In this document: positions 6,598 to 8,987 of the stretch, one piece after another | Numbering within the stretch: position 1 is the first letter of the stretch | Layout: every line of letters starts with the position of its first letter | NCBI GenBank assembly: GCA_030641085.1 | Contig: DAOWIC010000265.1 | Span: 1 to 8,987, forward strand | DNA from: Calditrichota bacterium | GTDB taxonomy: Bacteria > Zixibacteria > MSB-5A5 > GN15 > FEB-12 | Length of the DNA: 8,987 nucleotides | Direction: 5' to 3' | Made by a program: the position numbers and the translations under genes | Notes under the pieces: generated by a model | Told to the model about the DNA's origin: nothing | The model's database searches: none | The model's input: only the letters and a program-made list of their open reading frames with translations

Positions 6598-6626
6598 TTG
6601 TATAAAACAACCCATTTTAATATATT
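6598..6626 (+). promoter_or_regulatory. Promoter candidate for the heptose operon
   Basis: TTGTAT (6598-6603), 17-nt spacer, TATATT (6621-6626). The -10 matches the sigma70 consensus in five of six bases; the -35 only in its first three. Start of transcription would fall near 6633, some 50 nt before hldA. Confidence 0.4.
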
Positions 6627-6641
6627 CAGCGCTTAAGTCAA
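6614..6641 (-). promoter_or_regulatory. Promoter candidate for the DUF3467-GH57 operon
   Basis: On the - strand TTGACT (6636-6641), 16-nt spacer and TAAAAT (6614-6619), each five of six bases from the sigma70 consensus. Transcription would begin near 6607, giving a leader of about 54 nt before the DUF3467 ATG. It overlaps the opposite-facing promoter candidate of the heptose operon. Confidence 0.55.
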
Positions 6642-6651
6642 CTGATTTAAG
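6632..6651. repeat. 20-bp imperfect dyad in the divergent spacer, operator candidate
   Basis: CTTAAGTCA (6632-6640), centre AC, TGATTTAAG (6643-6651): eight of nine positions are complementary. It covers the -35 candidate of the - strand promoter and the expected start point of the + strand promoter, a position that suits a repressor acting on both operons. Confidence 0.45.
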
Positions 6652-6683
6652 ATAAGTGTTTCGACAGGTAAATAAAAGGATTT

Positions 6684-7715
6684 GTGTCACGGATGTTTCT
6701 AAACGCAGACAGAGTTGATCTCATTACCTCAGCGATAGGGAAGGCGAAGATCCTCATTCTCGGGGATATAATGCTTGATGAATATCTTTTCGGGGTGGTC
6801 AATCGCATTTCTCCGGAAGCGCCGGTGCCGGTGGTTGAGATTACGTCGGATCGGTTTTTACTGGGTGGAGCGGCCAATGTCGCCGCCAATATCAGGGCGC
6901 TGGGCGATGAGCCGTTGCTGCTGGGAACAGCGGGCGAAGATGAGGCGTCGGTCAGGCTGAACCAGTTATTGAAAGAGAAGCGTATCTCCAGTCGCTATGT
7001 CGTCACCGACCGCACTCGCCGGACCACGATCAAGACACGGGTAATCGCCAATAACCAGCAGGTCGTGCGGGCCGACCGCGAGACTGTTCACGAACTGGAC
7101 CTTGAGACCGAAAAGAGAGTGTTCAGTCGGTTCCTCTCGGTGGCCGATGAGGTCCGGGCGGTAATCATCTCCGACTACGGTAAGGGCGTTATCACCAAAT
7201 CGCTGCTTGAGAAAGTAATGGATGTCTGCATTGAGAAGGATATCTTTGTGGCGGTCGATCCCAAAGAGACTCACTTTCATAACTACAAAAGAGTCTCGGT
7301 GATTACGCCCAACCACCATGAGGCCGGTTTCGCCTATGGCCGTCGAATAAGGAACGAAGACGATCTGGCTGAAGTCGGTAACGGTCTGCTGAAAAAGCTC
7401 CAGGCGAAGTCGATTCTTATCACGCGCGGCGCCGACGGCATGTCGTTGTTCCGCGAGGGTTCCGAGGCGACGCATATCCCCACCTTTGCTCATAAAGTCT
7501 ACGACGTCACCGGTGCCGGTGACACGGTTATCGCTACCTTCGTATCGGCTATTGCGGCCGGTGCGGATCTGGCTGAGGCGGCCATTATGGCCAATGCCGG
7601 AGCCGGATTGACAATCGCCGAAGTTGGTACCGCAACCATCGACGCACGGCAGCTAAGGGCGGAACTGGTTCGCAACCTCAAGAATGGCATCCTTCACAAG
7701 ACAGCCAGCGGATAA
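6684..7715 (+). CDS. rfaE1: HldA-type D-glycero-beta-D-manno-heptose-7-phosphate kinase
   Basis: A 343-residue PfkB/ribokinase-family sugar kinase equal to the kinase half of E. coli HldE. It phosphorylates heptose 7-phosphate to the 1,7-bisphosphate in ADP-heptose synthesis in the cytoplasm. Visible: GDIMLDEYLFGVVNRISPEAPVPV (27-50, the HldA/RfaE hallmark), the substrate-binding GGAANVAANI (61-70), SDYGKG (163-168), DPK (192-194), TPN..E (208-213), and the PfkB signature DVTGAGDT (274-281) with catalytic D280. Start: GTG 6684 has AAAGGA only 3 nt upstream; in-frame ATG 6693 (three residues later) lies 12 nt from it. Neither spacing is ideal and the choice is open. It is a separate protein, not fused to the adenylyltransferase, which follows one gene later. 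The bisphosphate phosphatase GmhB and isomerase GmhA are not in the window. Confidence 0.94.
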   Translation: MSRMFLNADRVDLITSAIGKAKILILGDIMLDEYLFGVVNRISPEAPVPVVEITSDRFLLGGAANVAANIRALGDEPLLLGTAGEDEASVRLNQLLKEKRISSRYVVTDRTRRTTIKTRVIANNQQVVRADRETVHELDLETEKRVFSRFLSVADEVRAVIISDYGKGVITKSLLEKVMDVCIEKDIFVAVDPKETHFHNYKRVSVITPNHHEAGFAYGRRIRNEDDLAEVGNGLLKKLQAKSILITRGADGMSLFREGSEATHIPTFAHKVYDVTGAGDTVIATFVSAIAAGADLAEAAIMANAGAGLTIAEVGTATIDARQLRAELVRNLKNGILHKTASG

Positions 7716-7719
7716 TCGG

Positions 7720-7923
7720 ATGATTACCGGGCAAGCAGCTTTTCGGGCAATCCAGGTTATCGGGGGAGTGGCGTTGATAGCCTACGCTTTCTGCCCGCCG
7801 CATATTCTCTCAAAACTGGGTCGCAAGAGCCGTCATCGCGTGGAACGGATCCTGATCGTGATCGGCGGTCTGGTTTTGCTGGTCTTAGGTATCTGGGGCG
7901 AATTGCCGAGGCTGATAGATTGA
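7720..7923 (+). CDS. Small two-helix membrane protein of unknown function
   Basis: A 67-residue protein that I do not recognise. Two hydrophobic helices at about residues 10-24 and 44-59 are joined by a basic loop (KLGRKSRHRVER). By the positive-inside rule this predicts a hairpin with the loop in the cytoplasm and both ends outside. No cysteine motif or signal-peptidase site is evident beyond a lone C25. It starts 4 nt after the hldA stop and its own stop overlaps the next start (TGATG), so it is firmly inside the heptose operon. An in-frame ATG at 7684 would add 12 residues, but they would overlap hldA and look polar and unrelated. Reality as a gene rests on operon packing and the clean two-helix pattern; homologues were not checked. 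Confidence 0.65.
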   Translation: MITGQAAFRAIQVIGGVALIAYAFCPPHILSKLGRKSRHRVERILIVIGGLVLLVLGIWGELPRLID

Positions 7924-8387
7924 TGAAGAAAAACCTCATAAAACGGGCTGATATCGCCAGTCTCTGCCGCCGCCTGCGTCGGACGGGGAAGAGGGTGGTT
8001 TTTACCAACGGCGTTTTTGATGTCCTCCATCGGGGCCATGTGGAATACCTGACTCGCGCAAAAAGGATGGGCCAAGTGCTGGTAGTGGGCTTAAACAGCG
8101 ATGCCTCGGTGCGCCGGATCAAAGGCAACAGCCGACCGGTACAAAACCAGACCGACCGGGCAATTATTCTGCTTGCACTCGAAGCGGTTGATTATGTGGT
8201 CTTCTTTGGCGAGGACCGGCCGGATAAACTGATCCGGGCGGTCAGGCCGGATGTGCTGGTGAAAGGGGCCGACTACCGCATTGAAGAGATCGCCGGGGCG
8301 GACTTTGTCAAATCCTACGGTGGTCGCATTGCCCGAATCAAGCTGACCCGCGGACGGTCCACCAGCAGTATCCTGAAAAAACTGTAG
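7923..8387 (+). CDS. rfaE2: HldC-type D-glycero-beta-D-manno-heptose 1-phosphate adenylyltransferase
   Basis: A 154-residue nucleotidyltransferase equal to the C-terminal half of E. coli HldE. It joins AMP from ATP to heptose 1-phosphate, giving ADP-heptose, the donor for the LPS inner core. It shows the cytidylyltransferase-like fold: FTNGVFDVLHRGHVEYL (27-43) with the nucleotide-binding HRGH at 36-39, GLNSD (56-60), VKGADY (113-118), and GRSTSSI (144-150), which replaces the commoner STT form of the second signature. The ATG at 7923 is preferred over the adjoining TTG at 7920; it overlaps the previous stop as TGATG, so re-initiation by terminating ribosomes is likely. Length is normal for the stand-alone enzyme. 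Confidence 0.94.
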   Translation: MKKNLIKRADIASLCRRLRRTGKRVVFTNGVFDVLHRGHVEYLTRAKRMGQVLVVGLNSDASVRRIKGNSRPVQNQTDRAIILLALEAVDYVVFFGEDRPDKLIRAVRPDVLVKGADYRIEEIAGADFVKSYGGRIARIKLTRGRSTSSILKKL

Positions 8388-8460
8388 CTCTGCTTCGATC
8401 CGGCCACAGACAAAAACATATCGACTGACTTGATTTTTCCCTCAATATCACGTTACTTAG

Positions 8461-8987
8461 ATGCCTATGTTTAAGGATGCCAGGCATTCACACAAAACGT
8501 CGTCGGAGGAGCTATGCCTGACCGGTTACGCTCCGGCAGTGGCGGCCACTCACCTTCGGGAGGGACGTTACTCGAAAGCGGTGGAGATATGTCGCGAGCA
8601 GCTTGAGCGAGAGACCGATCTTCTGTCGGTCCGTCTCATCCTGGCGCGGGCGCTGTATCACGCCGGACAGACCGACTCCGCCGCCGAGCAGTTCTATCAT
8701 GTTCTGTCGGTTGACCCGGACAATCTGGTGGCGCTGAAATACCTGGCCGATATTAAATTTGCCAACAGCGACGAGATGACGGCGCTGGCCGGATACCGTC
8801 GCGTGCTCGAAATCGATCCTGACTGCCACGCATTATATTCGCCGCTGTCGCCGAAAGCGCGCGAAACCACCCGGACGATAACGATCAAGCGACCGCTGGA
8901 GGCGGCCGACAAGGTTCCCTCTCGGGCGCCTTTGAGAAAGATATATTTCTATACCGAAACTATGGGGGACCTCTTCCTGGCCCAGGG
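8461..8987 (+). CDS. TPR-repeat protein (3' end outside window)
   Basis: The frame stays open to the right edge, with 175 full codons seen. Tetratricopeptide repeats can be read at about residues 24-53 (AVAATHLREGRYSKAVEICR), 56-89 (LARALYHAGQTDSAAEQFYHVLSVDPDN) and 90-121 (ending RRVLEIDPD). A charged linker without repeats follows (125-158), and then what looks like a new repeat (YTETMGDLFLAQG). TPRs are protein-binding scaffolds; no catalytic domain is in view and no signal peptide is obvious, so it may be cytoplasmic. A stop codon lies directly before the ATG at 8461, and ATG 8467 is an alternative. Neither has a ribosome binding site, while a strong one (8505-8511) faces an ATG in another frame, so the true N-terminus is uncertain. 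It starts 73 nt after rfaE2 and may be an independent gene. Confidence 0.8.
   Translation, partial: MPMFKDARHSHKTSSEELCLTGYAPAVAATHLREGRYSKAVEICREQLERETDLLSVRLILARALYHAGQTDSAAEQFYHVLSVDPDNLVALKYLADIKFANSDEMTALAGYRRVLEIDPDCHALYSPLSPKARETTRTITIKRPLEAADKVPSRAPLRKIYFYTETMGDLFLAQ
8505..8511 (+). promoter_or_regulatory. Orphan strong ribosome binding site inside the TPR gene
   Basis: GGAGGAG lies 2 nt before ATG 8514, which opens a 30-codon frame ending at 8606 and is out of frame with the TPR protein. In the TPR frame the nearest possible start after it is a CTG at 8518, 6 nt downstream. It may be a chance match within the codons for Glu-Glu. Confidence 0.3.

Noticed and set aside
7684..7719. Longer start for the small membrane protein
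   Set aside because: It would overlap the hldA end by 32 nt and add polar residues; ATG 7720 gives standard operon spacing.
8430..8458. TTGATT-17-TTACTT as a promoter for the TPR gene
   Set aside because: The -10 box matches the consensus in only two of six positions.

Overview
The window comes from a Gram-negative (diderm) bacterium. The main evidence is a split heptose kinase / heptose adenylyltransferase pair, which supplies the ADP-heptose used in lipopolysaccharide cores. The coding DNA is moderately GC-rich and the gene spacers are AT-rich. Several traits together (a c-di-AMP phosphodiesterase operon, an archaeal/thermophile-style GH57 glucan branching enzyme, DUF3467, split Hld enzymes, and a TPR protein with a repeated 'TETMGDLF'-type block) suggest an uncultured lineage of the FCB or deltaproteobacterial kind. 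That placement is inference; no rRNA or marker gene here settles it. No tRNA, rRNA, CRISPR array, insertion sequence or phage gene was seen.

Left block (about 1-3584, + strand): an operon of three tightly packed genes. It starts with a 5'-truncated PgpH-type 7TM-HD c-di-AMP phosphodiesterase, which overlaps ybeY (rRNA maturation endonuclease) by 4 nt. A CorC/HlyC-type membrane protein with a CBS pair follows after 4 nt. The order PgpH-YbeY-CBS protein is a conserved housekeeping cluster that often has phoH upstream.

Middle block (3636-6553, - strand): a stand-alone CheY-like response regulator with a TTG start, a 72-residue zinc-ribbon protein with one C-terminal membrane helix, and a translationally coupled pair, DUF3467 followed by a GH57 1,4-alpha-glucan branching enzyme. 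A strong intrinsic terminator follows the GH57 gene. It is enclosed by a 13-bp perfect inverted repeat that reaches into the start codon of the zinc-ribbon gene.

Right block (6684-8987, + strand): HldA-type heptose-7-phosphate kinase, a 67-residue two-helix membrane protein, and HldC-type heptose-1-phosphate adenylyltransferase in a close-packed operon. A TPR protein then runs off the right edge. The DUF3467-GH57 and heptose operons diverge from a 130-bp AT-rich spacer that holds face-to-face promoter candidates and a 20-bp imperfect dyad.

Most of the window is ordinary housekeeping sequence. The points most worth a second look are the structured 4390-4482 segment, the DUF3467-GH57 coupling, the divergent spacer with its operator-like dyad, the unknown membrane miniprotein between the two heptose genes, and the mismatch between the best ribosome binding site and the reading frame at the start of the TPR gene.
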